Positions 7,618 to 16,414 of a stretch of DNA of 39,251 bases are shown here, piece after piece. The notes below the pieces were generated by a model. The model was not told the DNA's origin. It saw nothing but the letters and a program-made list of their open reading frames with translations, and searched no databases. Origin of the DNA: Lentimicrobium sp. (GTDB lineage Bacteria; Bacteroidota; Bacteroidia; Bacteroidales; Lentimicrobiaceae); assembly GCA_024709105.1 (NCBI GenBank), contig JANJXJ010000232.1:1-39251 (forward strand), written 5' to 3'. The position numbers were made by a program, and so were the translations under genes. Position 1 is the first letter of the stretch. Each line of letters begins with the position of its first letter.

Positions 7618-10143
7618 TTAATCAAACAGATTGTTTCCTTTGTAGTTTGAGTTCAGGTCTCTCAAAAACTGTTCCAAAGCCATTTCGTTTGCAACTTTTA
7701 CTTCACGGGCTTTGCTGCCTTCAAATGGCCCGACAATGCCAGCCGCTTCAAGCTGATCAATAATTCTGCCAGCGCGGTTGTATCCAAGTTTTAGTTTTCT
7801 TTGTATCAGCGATGTACTGCCTTGCTGCGTCTGAACAATAAGTCTGGCAGCATCTTCAAACAATTCATCACGTTGCGAAGGATCATAATCCACTTCCTTT
7901 ACATCCTGTTCTTCGTTGAACTCAGGCAGATGATACGCATCAGGATATGCCCTCTGAGAGCCAATATAATCTGTAACTCTTTCAACTTCATGAGTATCAA
8001 CAAATGCACATTGCAACCTGATCAGATCACTTCCGGTCGAAAGCAGCATATCGCCCCTGCCCACCAATTGGTCGGCACCGCCAGTATCGAGAATGGTGCG
8101 TGAGTCAATTTTTGATATCACCCTGAAAGCAATACGCGCCGGGAAATTCGCTTTTATAGTTCCGGTAATGATATTGACTGAAGGCCTTTGAGTAGCTATT
8201 ACCAAATGGATGCCAATTGCCCTGGCCAACTGCGCAAGTCGGGCAAGAGGGGTTTCAATTCCCTTGCCTTCCACCATAATCAGGTCGGCAAACTCATCAA
8301 TAACTACAATTATGTATGGCAAAAACCTGTGGCCATGCAATGGATTAAGTTTTCGGTCAATAAACTTAACATTGTACTCCTTAATATTTCTTACCTGCGC
8401 ATCTTTGAGAAGGTCATAGCGGTTGTCCATCTCAATGTTCAGGGAGTTGAGCGTACGCACTACTTTTCTGGTATCAGTGATGATGGCCTCTTCAGAATCG
8501 GGCAGTTTGGCCAGGAAGTGTCTTTCTATCTTTGAGAACAGCGTTAACTCTACCTTTTTAGGGTCAATCATCACAAATTTTACCTGCGCAGGATGTTTGC
8601 GGTAAAGAATGGAGGCAATGATTGCATTCAGTCCAACTGATTTCCCCTGTCCGGTGGCTCCTGCCATCAATATATGAGGCATTTTTGTCAGATCGGCGAT
8701 ATATGGCTCATTCTGAATGGTTTTACCCATTCCAAACGGAAGCTCATATTTTGAATCCATAAACCTTTCTGAGCCAAGAATTGACTTCATAGGCACAATC
8801 TCGGGTTTGAGATTGGGAACCTCAATACCAATAGTTCCCTTGCCTGGAATAGGTGCAATAATCCTGATTCCCATAGCCGCCAGACTCAGAGCTATATCGT
8901 CTTCAAGATTTTTTATCTTGGAAATCCTGACTCCCGGTGCCGGAATAATTTCATATAGTGTTACTGTGGGGCCAATGGTAGCTTTGATTTTGTCAATCTG
9001 TATTCCATAGTTTCCCAAAGTGTCAACAATCCTGTTCTTGTTCGTTTCCAGTTCTTCTTTCTGAACGGTTACATTGGCACCGCTTCCGTAATCGTCAAGC
9101 AATTCAAGTGTTGGATAGCGGTAATCAGGCAGCTCAAGTGTTGGGTCAAATTCTGTGTCAATTGTAAATCTGGGGATGGATTCCGTTTCCACAGTCTCTT
9201 TAGGCTCCGGGGCCTTCTCAATGGTAAACTCAACTTCGGCAACCGGTGCTGTTTTTACAGGAACTGGATTGTAATTCACAGTTTCAAAGCCGCTTTCCTC
9301 TTCATCGGGCTCAAGTGGCACGGGTCTGGTTTTATTTACAAGAGCAATGTTTTCGGTTTCTTCATTCACCGAAAACTCAACAGTATTGTATTTGTCTTCT
9401 AATGGACTTTTTCTTAAGTTATTGGTAGCAGTAACCTTACTGACTTCATTTGTATCGGCCGCCTTACTTTCATCTTCATCAGTTTCTTCCGGTCTTTTAG
9501 GAAGTTCAAGTGGCATATTAAAAGCCAGCACAAGAATGGCAAGAAGTGTAAAAACCAAAGCTATGGCTGTGCCGGTTTTGCCCAACAGACCCTGCATCCA
9601 TATGGCTGATTGATAACCAGTTACTCCCCCGAGAATAGCCAGCGATGTTTGCTGAAATATGAAACCCAGAGCTACAGGCAACCACAAAATCCCCAGCAGG
9701 GAATTTCTTAATGTTCTGCCTGTGGGTAGCAAAGCTATTCCGGTTGACATACGAACCCCGGCAACAACAAGTACTAAAATGATTAGAAATGAAGCAACCC
9801 CGAAGCCCTTTTTTATAAAAGTAATGGCCAGAGCAGCGCCCAAACGGCCAGCCCAGTTGTCGGCTTCAACCTGAGAATCAAAGAGTATTTGCCTGAAACT
9901 GTAACTGGAGAATAAATCATCGGCTCCCCAGTTGAAATAAAGAAACAGGTATGACGAAAAGGCAAACAACAAATAAATACCTGAAAGAATAAGAAACACA
10001 CCTGTTACTTTCCAGGCGCGCCCATCTGTTAGCCAAAATGGCAAGAAACTGCGGTTCCTGCCTCCTTTCGGGCTTTTTGAAGGACTTTCTTCAAATTCGT
10101 CCTTGAGGGAATTTTTCTTTAATGTATTTCCCTTTTTTGCCAT
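7618..10143 (-). CDS. ftsK: FtsK/SpoIIIE DNA translocase
   Basis: Septum-anchored, ATP-driven DNA pump that clears chromosome termini from the division plane and activates XerCD. Residues 1-210 hold about four membrane helices (around 46-68, 102-131, 147-168, 190-209). An acidic, Pro/Glu-rich linker follows (about 213-350), shorter than that of E. coli FtsK. The motor has Walker A GATGQGKS (495-502), Walker B IIVVIDEFAD (611-620) and the conserved ATQRPSVNIITG (650-661). A gamma winged helix (about 765-815) reads SLIQRKLKLGYNRAGRII, the DNA-orienting domain that recognises KOPS-type sequences. All functional parts are intact at 841 residues, a usual Bacteroidota size. lolA follows directly. 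Confidence 0.95.
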   Translation of the reverse strand: MAKKGNTLKKNSLKDEFEESPSKSPKGGRNRSFLPFWLTDGRAWKVTGVFLILSGIYLLFAFSSYLFLYFNWGADDLFSSYSFRQILFDSQVEADNWAGRLGAALAITFIKKGFGVASFLIILVLVVAGVRMSTGIALLPTGRTLRNSLLGILWLPVALGFIFQQTSLAILGGVTGYQSAIWMQGLLGKTGTAIALVFTLLAILVLAFNMPLELPKRPEETDEDESKAADTNEVSKVTATNNLRKSPLEDKYNTVEFSVNEETENIALVNKTRPVPLEPDEEESGFETVNYNPVPVKTAPVAEVEFTIEKAPEPKETVETESIPRFTIDTEFDPTLELPDYRYPTLELLDDYGSGANVTVQKEELETNKNRIVDTLGNYGIQIDKIKATIGPTVTLYEIIPAPGVRISKIKNLEDDIALSLAAMGIRIIAPIPGKGTIGIEVPNLKPEIVPMKSILGSERFMDSKYELPFGMGKTIQNEPYIADLTKMPHILMAGATGQGKSVGLNAIIASILYRKHPAQVKFVMIDPKKVELTLFSKIERHFLAKLPDSEEAIITDTRKVVRTLNSLNIEMDNRYDLLKDAQVRNIKEYNVKFIDRKLNPLHGHRFLPYIIVVIDEFADLIMVEGKGIETPLARLAQLARAIGIHLVIATQRPSVNIITGTIKANFPARIAFRVISKIDSRTILDTGGADQLVGRGDMLLSTGSDLIRLQCAFVDTHEVERVTDYIGSQRAYPDAYHLPEFNEEQDVKEVDYDPSQRDELFEDAARLIVQTQQGSTSLIQRKLKLGYNRAGRIIDQLEAAGIVGPFEGSKAREVKVANEMALEQFLRDLNSNYKGNNLFD

Positions 10144-10166
10144 TTTTTGCCTGTTGTTACCATTTG

Positions 10167-10174
10167 CAAAATTA
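10167..10174 (-). promoter_or_regulatory. -7 box for ftsK
   Basis: On the minus strand this reads TAATTTTG, matching TAnnTTTG, 23 nt upstream of the ftsK ATG. No clear -33 TTTG lies at the usual distance. Confidence 0.4.
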
Positions 10175-10206
10175 CAAAAAACCGGTTGACTCTTCTAACA
10201 TTCCTT

Positions 10207-10221
10207 TGCCAGAGTCTGGCA
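10207..10221. repeat. Perfect 15-bp palindrome upstream of ftsK
   Basis: TGCCAGA-G-TCTGGCA, exact 7-bp arms around one base, about 33 bp upstream of the ftsK -7 box and 54 bp past the DUF4412 stop. There is no T-run, so it is not an obvious terminator. It could be a regulator site; the protein is unknown. Confidence 0.4.
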
Positions 10222-10274
10222 GGCAGGAATTTCGTTATGATAAGCCAGCCGGTTTCCCTTGTATTCAATCCGGA

Positions 10275-10925
10275 TTAGTTTCCGCCAAACATCTGACGCA
10301 ACTCTTCTGGTGTAGTTTCTTTATAATCTGATGGAATCTCAAAATCCTTGTTTGAAACCTTTCCCTTTTCTACACTGCTTGCAACCAGTTGCATGCTCAT
10401 ACCTTGCATTTTGAAATTAAATTCCATGGGAATGCCCGGAAGTGTACGGTATTCGTTATCGTAAAAGATTTTGTTGTTGCCAATCTGATCGGTAAAATAA
10501 ACCACTGTAGGATTGGCTTTTGACTGCTCATCACCGTAATGAATGTTGGCTTTTTTGCAGACATATCCAGCAATCTCCTTGGTTTCTGTAGTAACTTCAA
10601 CAATGGGTTCACGGTTGAGCCTTTCAGCAGAACGTTTGGGCTTTAATGCAATTTTCTGACCCATAACATCCAGCAATGCAACTGTGGTTTGTGCATCCGA
10701 GTCAAGGATGATGATCTGATTGATTGCAGCCATAGTCATCTCAATACGGGCTTTGTTGCCATTCAGAATAACTTTAATATCCTGAGGAACAGCGCCCTGT
10801 ACATTAGCTTCGGGGGTGCTGACTTTGTAATTAATGGTTCCTTTGAACGCAGATCCTTTCTGTGCCGATATGCTGACCAAACCAATTACGGTAACCATAG
10901 CCAGACTGAGAAGTATTTTTTTCAT
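10275..10925 (-). CDS. DUF4412 secreted protein
   Basis: A 216-residue exported protein with a clear N-terminal signal peptide (about residues 1-21, ending SISAQ). The mature sequence is beta-rich, with segments FKGTINYKVST, ARIEMTM, QIIILDSDAQTTVALLD and VTTETKEIAGYVCKKANI. These match the DUF4412/GLPGLI-like pattern of Bacteroidota periplasmic or outer-membrane-associated proteins of unknown role. Asn/Gly residues end the protein (QMFGGN). It lies between cyclophilin (21 nt upstream) and ftsK (131 nt downstream), likely in one transcription unit with cyclophilin and lepB. Confidence 0.8.
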   Translation of the reverse strand: MKKILLSLAMVTVIGLVSISAQKGSAFKGTINYKVSTPEANVQGAVPQDIKVILNGNKARIEMTMAAINQIIILDSDAQTTVALLDVMGQKIALKPKRSAERLNREPIVEVTTETKEIAGYVCKKANIHYGDEQSKANPTVVYFTDQIGNNKIFYDNEYRTLPGIPMEFNFKMQGMSMQLVASSVEKGKVSNKDFEIPSDYKETTPEELRQMFGGN

Positions 10926-10946
10926 TGTTATTTTTTTTCAGTTGTT

Positions 10947-11393
10947 TTACTGATTTTCTGTCTCAAAAATCTTTATTTCAGTGATTTTGTCACCAGCCCT
11001 GATCAGGTCAATTACTTCGAGACCCTCGGTTACTTTTCCAAAACAGGTGTGATTTCTGTCAAGGTGAGCTGTATTCATGCGGCTGTGACAGATAAAAAAT
11101 TGAGAACCTCCTGTATTTCTTCCGGCATGTGCCATACTTAAAACTCCGCGATCGTGGTATTGGTTGTCTCCGTCAAGTTCACATTTGATGGTATAACCTG
11201 GTCCGCCTGAACCAGTTCCGTTGGGGCAGCCCCCTTGTATTACGAATTCTGGAATTACCCTGTGAAAGGTTAGTCCGTTGTAAAAGCCACTTTTTGAAAG
11301 CTTTACGAAGTTTGCAACTGTGTTGGGTGCATCTTCTTCATAAAATTTCACTTTCATCACTCCTTTTACGGTATGAATTTCGGCAGTTGTCAT
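10947..11393 (-). CDS. Cyclophilin-type peptidyl-prolyl cis-trans isomerase
   Basis: A 148-residue single-domain cyclophilin without a signal peptide, so cytosolic; it speeds proline isomerisation in folding proteins. The signature [13 protein letters not shown] (43-55) carries the catalytic Arg45, with Phe50 and Gln53 of the active site. SQFFI (97-101) and [11 protein letters not shown] (111-121) complete the pocket. The position matching human CypA Trp121 is His110, a change associated with low cyclosporin binding in bacterial cyclophilins. It follows lepB after 11 nt and precedes the DUF4412 gene, suggesting co-transcription. Confidence 0.93.
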   Translation of the reverse strand: MTTAEIHTVKGVMKVKFYEEDAPNTVANFVKLSKSGFYNGLTFHRVIPEFVIQGGCPNGTGSGGPGYTIKCELDGDNQYHDRGVLSMAHAGRNTGGSQFFICHSRMNTAHLDRNHTCFGKVTEGLEVIDLIRAGDKITEIKIFETENQ

Positions 11394-11404
11394 GGTATTG
11401 GTTT

Positions 11405-12913
11405 TTAGTGAATTGTTCTGAAAAGTTTGTTAAATCTGATTTTACCTCCAAAAAGTGGTTTCCTGTTGTCGAGCGAAAGCCAAACAAAAACAGCTTTTCC
11501 CACAATGTGATCGTTGGGTACAAATCCCCAGAATCTTGAATCGGCTGAATTATGGCGATTGTCGCCCATCATCCAGTAGTAATCCATTTTGAAGGTATAT
11601 TCAGTTGCTGGTTGTCCGTTGATAATGATTTGATCACCAACTATTTCCAGTGAGTTGTTTTCGTAATTCTTGATTATCCTTGAATAAAGTACAATGTTCT
11701 TTTTATTTATTTCAACAGTCATGCCTGCTTTGGGTATTACCAAAGGGCCGAAATTGTCAACATTCCAGGGATAAGCCGAATCGAAAGGGAAAATATACGG
11801 TTGCCAGAATCCTGCCGGTTGATTGAGCTGTTTTACTTCTTTTACATTTATAAATCCCCTCAGTTTCTCGACTGACTCATTGGTAAGTGTGAGCAGCATT
11901 TCATCGGGTGCAGTCATGGCAATATCTTCAGTTACATCCATTTTATCAAGAGCCATGGGGTTGATTCTGTTGCCATCTGTGCGAACCAGGTATTTGAATT
12001 GCCCGTCTTCGGGAAAATCAGAAGGTTTGCCATTGATATAAATGACCTGATCTTTGATTTGAAGTGTATCTCCGGCTATGGCCACACACCTTTTTATGTA
12101 GTTCTCTCTTTTGTCAACCGGCCGTGCAACTATATCTCCGAAATTTACTTTGTCATTCCAAACCCTTTGTCTGCCGTAATCTCTAACCAACTGGTAATAA
12201 CTCTGATTCTGCATTTTAAGAGCAACAGTATCTCCGTCGGGGTAATTGAATACAACTACATCGTTGCGTTCAATATGAGTCAAACCCGGGAAACGGTAAT
12301 AAGGAAGTTTAATCCATTCAACATATGACTTAGCATATTGACTCAACGGCATGGTGTGATGCACAAACGGGAATGCCAGCGGAGTATTTGGCACTTTAGG
12401 GCCATAGCTGAGTTTGCTTACAAAAAGGAAGTCGCCTACGAGTAATGATTTTTCCATCGATGAAGTAGGAATGGTGTAGGCTTCGATCATAAATATTCTG
12501 ATGATGGTAGCTGCAATTACGGCAAAAATGATGGCATCCACCCATTCCCTGAGCGGTGTCTTTTTAATTTTTACTCTTTTTGAAGGCTCGGTATAGTCCT
12601 TTTCTTTTTTTACAGCCATCCAGGGCAGGTAGGCATAAGGAAACAAAACCGCTAAAGCCTGTTGACCAAGATCAAAAATGCGGTAACATTTCAAGGTTTC
12701 CACAACCATAAGCATTACCATAAATGCATTAATGAATGGTGTGAAAAGAAAAATAAACCACCAAAGGGGTTTGTCGATAATTTTAAGCCAGATGTAATAA
12801 TTGTAAACAGGAACCAGACTCAGATAAGCCTTGTTGCCTGATGTTTCAAATGTTTTCCAGAGTAAAACAGGGAAGAAAACAATGAGTAAAATCAAGACTA
12901 AAGTTGGTGACAT
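11405..12913 (-). CDS. lepB: Signal peptidase I, long Bacteroidota form
   Basis: Membrane-anchored serine protease that removes signal peptides from exported proteins. Catalytic Ser152 lies in [13 protein letters not shown] (149-161) and catalytic Lys274 in [12 protein letters not shown] (271-282). The box E motif [14 protein letters not shown] is at 450-463. At 502 residues it is much longer than the E. coli enzyme: an N-terminal extension of about 115 residues carries three hydrophobic segments, and about 130 residues separate the strand after the Lys motif from box E. Both extras are seen in Bacteroidota LepB. A positively charged KRVKIKK stretch precedes the catalytic-domain helix (123-143). 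It sits between dapB (71 nt upstream) and cyclophilin. Confidence 0.94.
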   Translation of the reverse strand: MSPTLVLILLIVFFPVLLWKTFETSGNKAYLSLVPVYNYYIWLKIIDKPLWWFIFLFTPFINAFMVMLMVVETLKCYRIFDLGQQALAVLFPYAYLPWMAVKKEKDYTEPSKRVKIKKTPLREWVDAIIFAVIAATIIRIFMIEAYTIPTSSMEKSLLVGDFLFVSKLSYGPKVPNTPLAFPFVHHTMPLSQYAKSYVEWIKLPYYRFPGLTHIERNDVVVFNYPDGDTVALKMQNQSYYQLVRDYGRQRVWNDKVNFGDIVARPVDKRENYIKRCVAIAGDTLQIKDQVIYINGKPSDFPEDGQFKYLVRTDGNRINPMALDKMDVTEDIAMTAPDEMLLTLTNESVEKLRGFINVKEVKQLNQPAGFWQPYIFPFDSAYPWNVDNFGPLVIPKAGMTVEINKKNIVLYSRIIKNYENNSLEIVGDQIIINGQPATEYTFKMDYYWMMGDNRHNSADSRFWGFVPNDHIVGKAVFVWLSLDNRKPLFGGKIRFNKLFRTIH

Positions 12914-12984
12914 TTTTGCTTTTTTAGTTGGGCACTTTATTGCTTTTCAAGCAGGAGTGCAATATTAGGTATTTTTTTTCACTT

Positions 12985-13716
12985 TCAGATTCCGAGCATA
13001 TCGCTCATGCCAAAGCATCCTTTTTTGCCGGCAAGCCATTCAGCCGCTTTAACAGCTCCATGAACAAACCCTGCGCGGCTGTGCGCTGTGTGCGTGATTT
13101 GTATTTGATCCACAACCGACGACCAGGTTACAATATGTGTGCCGGGAACTTCGCCCTGCCTTTCGCTGCTTACCTCAAAAGTGCCTGATTCCTTTTCGCC
13201 GGGATTAACCCACCCGTTAGGGAAAAAGTTGCTGATTCCGGATATCTGACCAGCAAGTGCTTTTGCTGTTCCGCTAGGCGCATCAAGCTTGTGGATATGA
13301 TGGACTTCATGAATATGAGGTAAGTAGTCTGCATCATTTTTCAGTAATTCAGCCAGCTTTTTATTGATTTCAAAAAAAATGTTAACACCAATTGAAAAGT
13401 TGGGAGCATAAAAAAATGATTTCCCTTCTTCAATGCAACGTTTTTTGGCTAAGGCAAGTTCATTTTCCCAGTTGGTTGTGCCGGAAACTACCGGAATGTC
13501 GAGATCGAAGCAGGTTTTTATGGCATTTGGCGCTGTATGCGGAAGACTGAAATCAATCATTACATCACATTTGCCTGACAATTCAGCAGCACGAGACCAG
13601 TCGGCAGGGCTGTCAAATTTCGCTATGATGTTGTGACCTCTTTCAATAGCAACCTTTTCGACTTCGCGGCCCATTCGCCCGTAACCGGATAGTGCTATCT
13701 GAAGTTTCTTATTCAT
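12985..13716 (-). CDS. dapB: 4-hydroxy-tetrahydrodipicolinate reductase
   Basis: Reduces 4-hydroxy-tetrahydrodipicolinate with NAD(P)H in the lysine and meso-diaminopimelate pathway, which supplies peptidoglycan. The nucleotide-binding loop GYGRMGREV is at residues 11-19, SGTTNW at 78-83, the active-site EVHHIHKLDAPSGTA at 137-151 (His139/His140, Lys143), and the C-terminal THTAHSRAGFVHGAV at 208-222. At 243 residues it is the short Bacteroidota form. I chose the ATG at 13716, which places the Rossmann motif at the N-terminus and leaves 11 nt to the upstream gene. A longer frame from 13752 would overlap that gene. Confidence 0.94.
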   Translation of the reverse strand: MNKKLQIALSGYGRMGREVEKVAIERGHNIIAKFDSPADWSRAAELSGKCDVMIDFSLPHTAPNAIKTCFDLDIPVVSGTTNWENELALAKKRCIEEGKSFFYAPNFSIGVNIFFEINKKLAELLKNDADYLPHIHEVHHIHKLDAPSGTAKALAGQISGISNFFPNGWVNPGEKESGTFEVSSERQGEVPGTHIVTWSSVVDQIQITHTAHSRAGFVHGAVKAAEWLAGKKGCFGMSDMLGI

Positions 13717-13727
13717 GAGAAAATGAA

Positions 13728-14369
13728 TTATGGGTATTTTAAACTCAGACACAGTTTCAGTCCGCCAGCCTGATATAGTTCCGGCCCCTGGGCAGGAATG
13801 ATGGCTGGTTCAAGTTTCAGTGAAAGGTTGTCTGAAACATCATAATCAAAAAAGTGTGCATCAACAGCTGCATCTATAACATTCAGAATGTACCAGGCTG
13901 CACTGTAGATAATATTTAATTCTACTTTTCGCCGGTAAAAATCGCGTCCGCGCAGCAAGTCGCTGGTGTTCGGGTATTTGGTTACATAGATGTTGTCGGT
14001 AGGGTAGGTTTCGCCATTTGCAACATACCGGTAAGCTTCGGTGAACTTCTTCATTTCGGCATGATTTATTTTAATGGAATAGCCGAAATAGCCAAAACCA
14101 GCATAAATTACAGGAATCTTCCAGTATTTTTTGTTGTAATACTGCCCAAGTCCCGGCAATGCAAGTGAATAAATGGTTGCTTTATGTGCCGAATGCGATG
14201 TTACAGTAGAAGTGTCGGTAAGAACTCCTTTGCGGGTAACCACCAGTGTTGTGTCCTGTGCCATCAGATTACTGCAGGTCAAAACAAAAATAAGCAAAAC
14301 CGCTTTCATACTGAAAACGGTTTTCTTAAATACTAAATGTTTCCTGACTGAGGACAAATGATCTGACAT
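13728..14369 (-). CDS. DUF5683 domain protein, likely envelope-associated
   Basis: A 213-residue protein with an N-terminal hydrophobic segment (about 21-37, ending NLMAQ) that looks like a signal peptide after a long basic lead; an internal ATG at 14309 would give a more standard signal peptide. The family hallmark HSAHKATIYSLALPGLGQYYNKKYWKIPVIYAGFG occupies about residues 60-93 and resembles the LPGxGQ motif of small TM-type domains. A later helix (about 152-170) reads YSAAWYILNVIDAAVDA. This family is found next to parAB or dapB in many Bacteroidota, as here (16 nt after parB, 11 nt before dapB). Its role is unknown. Confidence 0.82.
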   Translation of the reverse strand: MSDHLSSVRKHLVFKKTVFSMKAVLLIFVLTCSNLMAQDTTLVVTRKGVLTDTSTVTSHSAHKATIYSLALPGLGQYYNKKYWKIPVIYAGFGYFGYSIKINHAEMKKFTEAYRYVANGETYPTDNIYVTKYPNTSDLLRGRDFYRRKVELNIIYSAAWYILNVIDAAVDAHFFDYDVSDNLSLKLEPAIIPAQGPELYQAGGLKLCLSLKYP

Positions 14370-14385
14370 TACACAGTTTTCAGCA

Positions 14386-15276
14386 TTAACGCGAAATCAT
14401 CTCTTCAAGTATGCTGCGCAGTTGTTTTTGCGAGCCAAAATTTATCACAATGTTTCCTTTACCTTTGTTGTTCATTGAAACATTAACTTTGGTGTTAAAC
14501 TTGCCGGCTATCTGATCGCGGAAGTTCTCAATGTCTTCAGGTATGGAAACAGTTTGTTTTTCCTGTGGAGCAGCAGGTTGTCTGTTGAGGTTTCTCACAA
14601 TTTCCTCAACTTCACGCACCGAAAGATCTTTCAGGATAATATTCCTGAGAATGGTGGTTTGTGTAAGCTGATCATCAATATTTATGAGTGCTCTTGCGTG
14701 GCCCATCGTTATTTTATTATCGCGCACAGCCACCTGCACTTCGGCGGGCAGTTTCAGAAGCCTCAGATAATTGGTAACTGTTGTTCTGTTTTTACCAACC
14801 CGCTGACTGAGCTCCTCCTGAGTAAGTTCACATTCGTCGAGCAACCGCTGATAGCTGATGGCAATTTCAAGCGCATTCAGACTTTCGCGCTGAATGTTCT
14901 CTACCAGTGCCATTTCGAGCATCTGCTGGTCGTTGGCAATTCTGATGTAACAAGGTATTTCAGTCAGTCCGGCAAGTTTACTGGCTTTTAGTCTGCGCTC
15001 ACCCGAAATAAGCTGATACTTGTCATAACCCATTTTTCTGACAGTAATGGGCTGTATGATTCCCTGTTCCTTAATTGACTCAGCAAGTTCACTCAGCGCT
15101 TCGGGGTTGAATTCTTCTCTGGGTTGAAAAGGATTGGATTCAATCTGTTCAATGGGTAGCGAAGCAATCGCGCCGGCCACAAAGTCGCCGGAAATGTCTT
15201 TTGATGTTATGTCTGTTTCAGGGCTTTCCAGAATGGCACTAAGTCCTCTGCCCAGGGCTTTCTTTTTAGGATTCAT
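14386..15276 (-). CDS. parB: Chromosome-partitioning protein ParB
   Basis: CTP-dependent DNA-sliding clamp that loads at parS sites and works with ParA in origin segregation. The N-terminus KKKALGRGLSAIL (4-16) matches the ParA-contact segment. The CTP-binding domain has QPREEF (51-56), SGERRLKA (91-98) and ENIQRESLN (126-134). A helix-turn-helix region lies at about 150-175 (LTQEELSQRVGKNRTTVTNYL). The C-terminal dimerisation segment is at about 250-296. At 296 residues it is the standard chromosomal type. The start overlaps the parA stop by 11 bp, so translation is probably coupled. No clear parS 16-mer is visible in this window. Confidence 0.95.
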   Translation of the reverse strand: MNPKKKALGRGLSAILESPETDITSKDISGDFVAGAIASLPIEQIESNPFQPREEFNPEALSELAESIKEQGIIQPITVRKMGYDKYQLISGERRLKASKLAGLTEIPCYIRIANDQQMLEMALVENIQRESLNALEIAISYQRLLDECELTQEELSQRVGKNRTTVTNYLRLLKLPAEVQVAVRDNKITMGHARALINIDDQLTQTTILRNIILKDLSVREVEEIVRNLNRQPAAPQEKQTVSIPEDIENFRDQIAGKFNTKVNVSMNNKGKGNIVINFGSQKQLRSILEEMISR

Positions 15277-16081
15277 TTTCGAGATCTATTTGTTTATCAG
15301 CAGCTTTGATTTTGGTGAGTTCGTTTTTTTGAAGAATCTCACGGGCCAGATTAAGGTAATTGATAGCACCACTGCTGTTAATGTCGTGCATGATTATGGT
15401 TTCACCAAAGCTGGGAGCTTCACCCAGTTTGGTATTGCGGCTGATCATGGTTTCAAATACCATGTCCTGGAAGTGCGCTTTTACTTCATCTACCACCTGA
15501 TTCGAGAGCCTGAGACGGGAATCGTACATGGTGAGAAGTATCCCCTCAATATCCAGCGAAGTATTTAACCTTGACTGCACAATCTTTATAGTATTAAGCA
15601 ATTTGCCAAGTCCTTCGAGTGCAAAATACTCACATTGTACCGGTACAATTACCGAATCGGCTGCTACAAGCGCGTTAACGGTGATAAGCCCCAGAGATGG
15701 AGAACAGTCAATAACTATAAAGTCATAGTCATCTTTAATATTACCAAGAACCCTGCGCATCATTTTTTCGCGGTTGGGCTGGTTGATCATTTCAATTTCA
15801 GCACCAACCAGATCAATGTGTGCAGGTAATAAATCAAGATTGGGAGTGCTGGTTTTCAGAATAATATTTTTCGGCTCCACTTCGTCCATCAGGCATTCGT
15901 AAATGCTGGTTTTGATATTCTTAGGATCAAAACCAACTCCTGATGTAGAATTCGCCTGTGGATCGGCATCAATAATAAGCGTGCGGTGCTCAAGTACGGC
16001 AAATGCTGCTCCCAGGTTTATGGCAGTTGTTGTTTTACCTACTCCTCCCTTTTGGTTGGCAATTGCAATTATTTTTCCCAT
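15266..16081 (-). CDS. parA: Chromosome-partitioning ATPase ParA/Soj
   Basis: Deviant-Walker P-loop ATPase that positions ParB-bound origins. The deviant Walker A KGGVGKTTTAIN is at residues 11-22, with both signature lysines. Switch I is DADPQANST (39-47) and Walker B FIVIDCSPSLG lies near 120-130. At 271 residues it is a chromosomal Soj-type protein without the N-terminal DNA-binding extension of plasmid ParA. It is the first gene of a likely parA-parB-DUF5683-dapB-lepB series and has a good promoter box upstream (16145-16174). Confidence 0.96.
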   Translation of the reverse strand: MGKIIAIANQKGGVGKTTTAINLGAAFAVLEHRTLIIDADPQANSTSGVGFDPKNIKTSIYECLMDEVEPKNIILKTSTPNLDLLPAHIDLVGAEIEMINQPNREKMMRRVLGNIKDDYDFIVIDCSPSLGLITVNALVAADSVIVPVQCEYFALEGLGKLLNTIKIVQSRLNTSLDIEGILLTMYDSRLRLSNQVVDEVKAHFQDMVFETMISRNTKLGEAPSFGETIIMHDINSSGAINYLNLAREILQKNELTKIKAADKQIDLENES

Positions 16082-16144
16082 AACAAAGTAAATGTCAGAA
16101 TTTCTGATGGTTATGAACGGAACATCGTGAACCGCTCCACCTTA

Positions 16145-16174
16145 CAAAGGTACAATTAATTTGCAGCACTGCAA
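16145..16174 (-). promoter_or_regulatory. parA promoter
   Basis: On the minus strand the -7 box TACCTTTG (16145-16152) matches TAnnTTTG, and a TTG (16172-16174) lies 19 nt upstream. The predicted start is about 60 nt before the parA ATG. Confidence 0.55.
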
Positions 16175-16339
16175 GGGGGTTGCTTTGTTTGAATATTAAT
16201 TTTATTTCAACGAGGCTACCTCATACTTACAAACCCTTTGTTTATCAAACTGTCTCTGAATTGTTTTGCATGACTGCCAGGGAGCATGTAACTAATTACC
16301 CGGCTTTTAAAATTTTTAATCAACTAAATTCGGCAACAA

Positions 16340-16372
16340 TTGAAAAATACAGTCCGGAATTATGTAATTTTG
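16340..16372 (+). promoter_or_regulatory. nusB promoter
   Basis: -7 box TAATTTTG (16365-16372) with a TTG (16340-16342) 22 nt upstream, slightly longer than the usual spacing. It gives a leader of about 35 nt before the nusB ATG. Confidence 0.5.
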
Positions 16373-16414
16373 CAGCCCGAAAAGAGTTTCAGTTCATACA
16401 CATAATGCAGGTAA

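Larger units (their letters stand above)
16082..16414. other. Divergent promoter region between parA and nusB
   Basis: About 330 bp without a supported gene. It carries the two outward-facing promoters listed at 16145-16174 and 16340-16372. An open plus-strand frame around 16180-16422 lacks family features and overlaps nusB, so I do not call it. Confidence 0.6.

Noticed and set aside
12985-13752. dapB starting at 13752
   Set aside because: That start overlaps the DUF5683 gene and adds a non-conserved stretch before the Rossmann motif; ATG at 13716 fits the family.
14554-14991. 145-codon plus-strand frame opposite parB
   Set aside because: parB carries its full CTPase and helix-turn-helix motifs on the other strand; this is a shadow frame.
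16082-16140. parS-like site near parA (CATCGTGAAC region)
   Set aside because: It shares only a few bases with the parS consensus TGTTTCACGTGAAACA and is not palindromic; no convincing parS is visible in the window.
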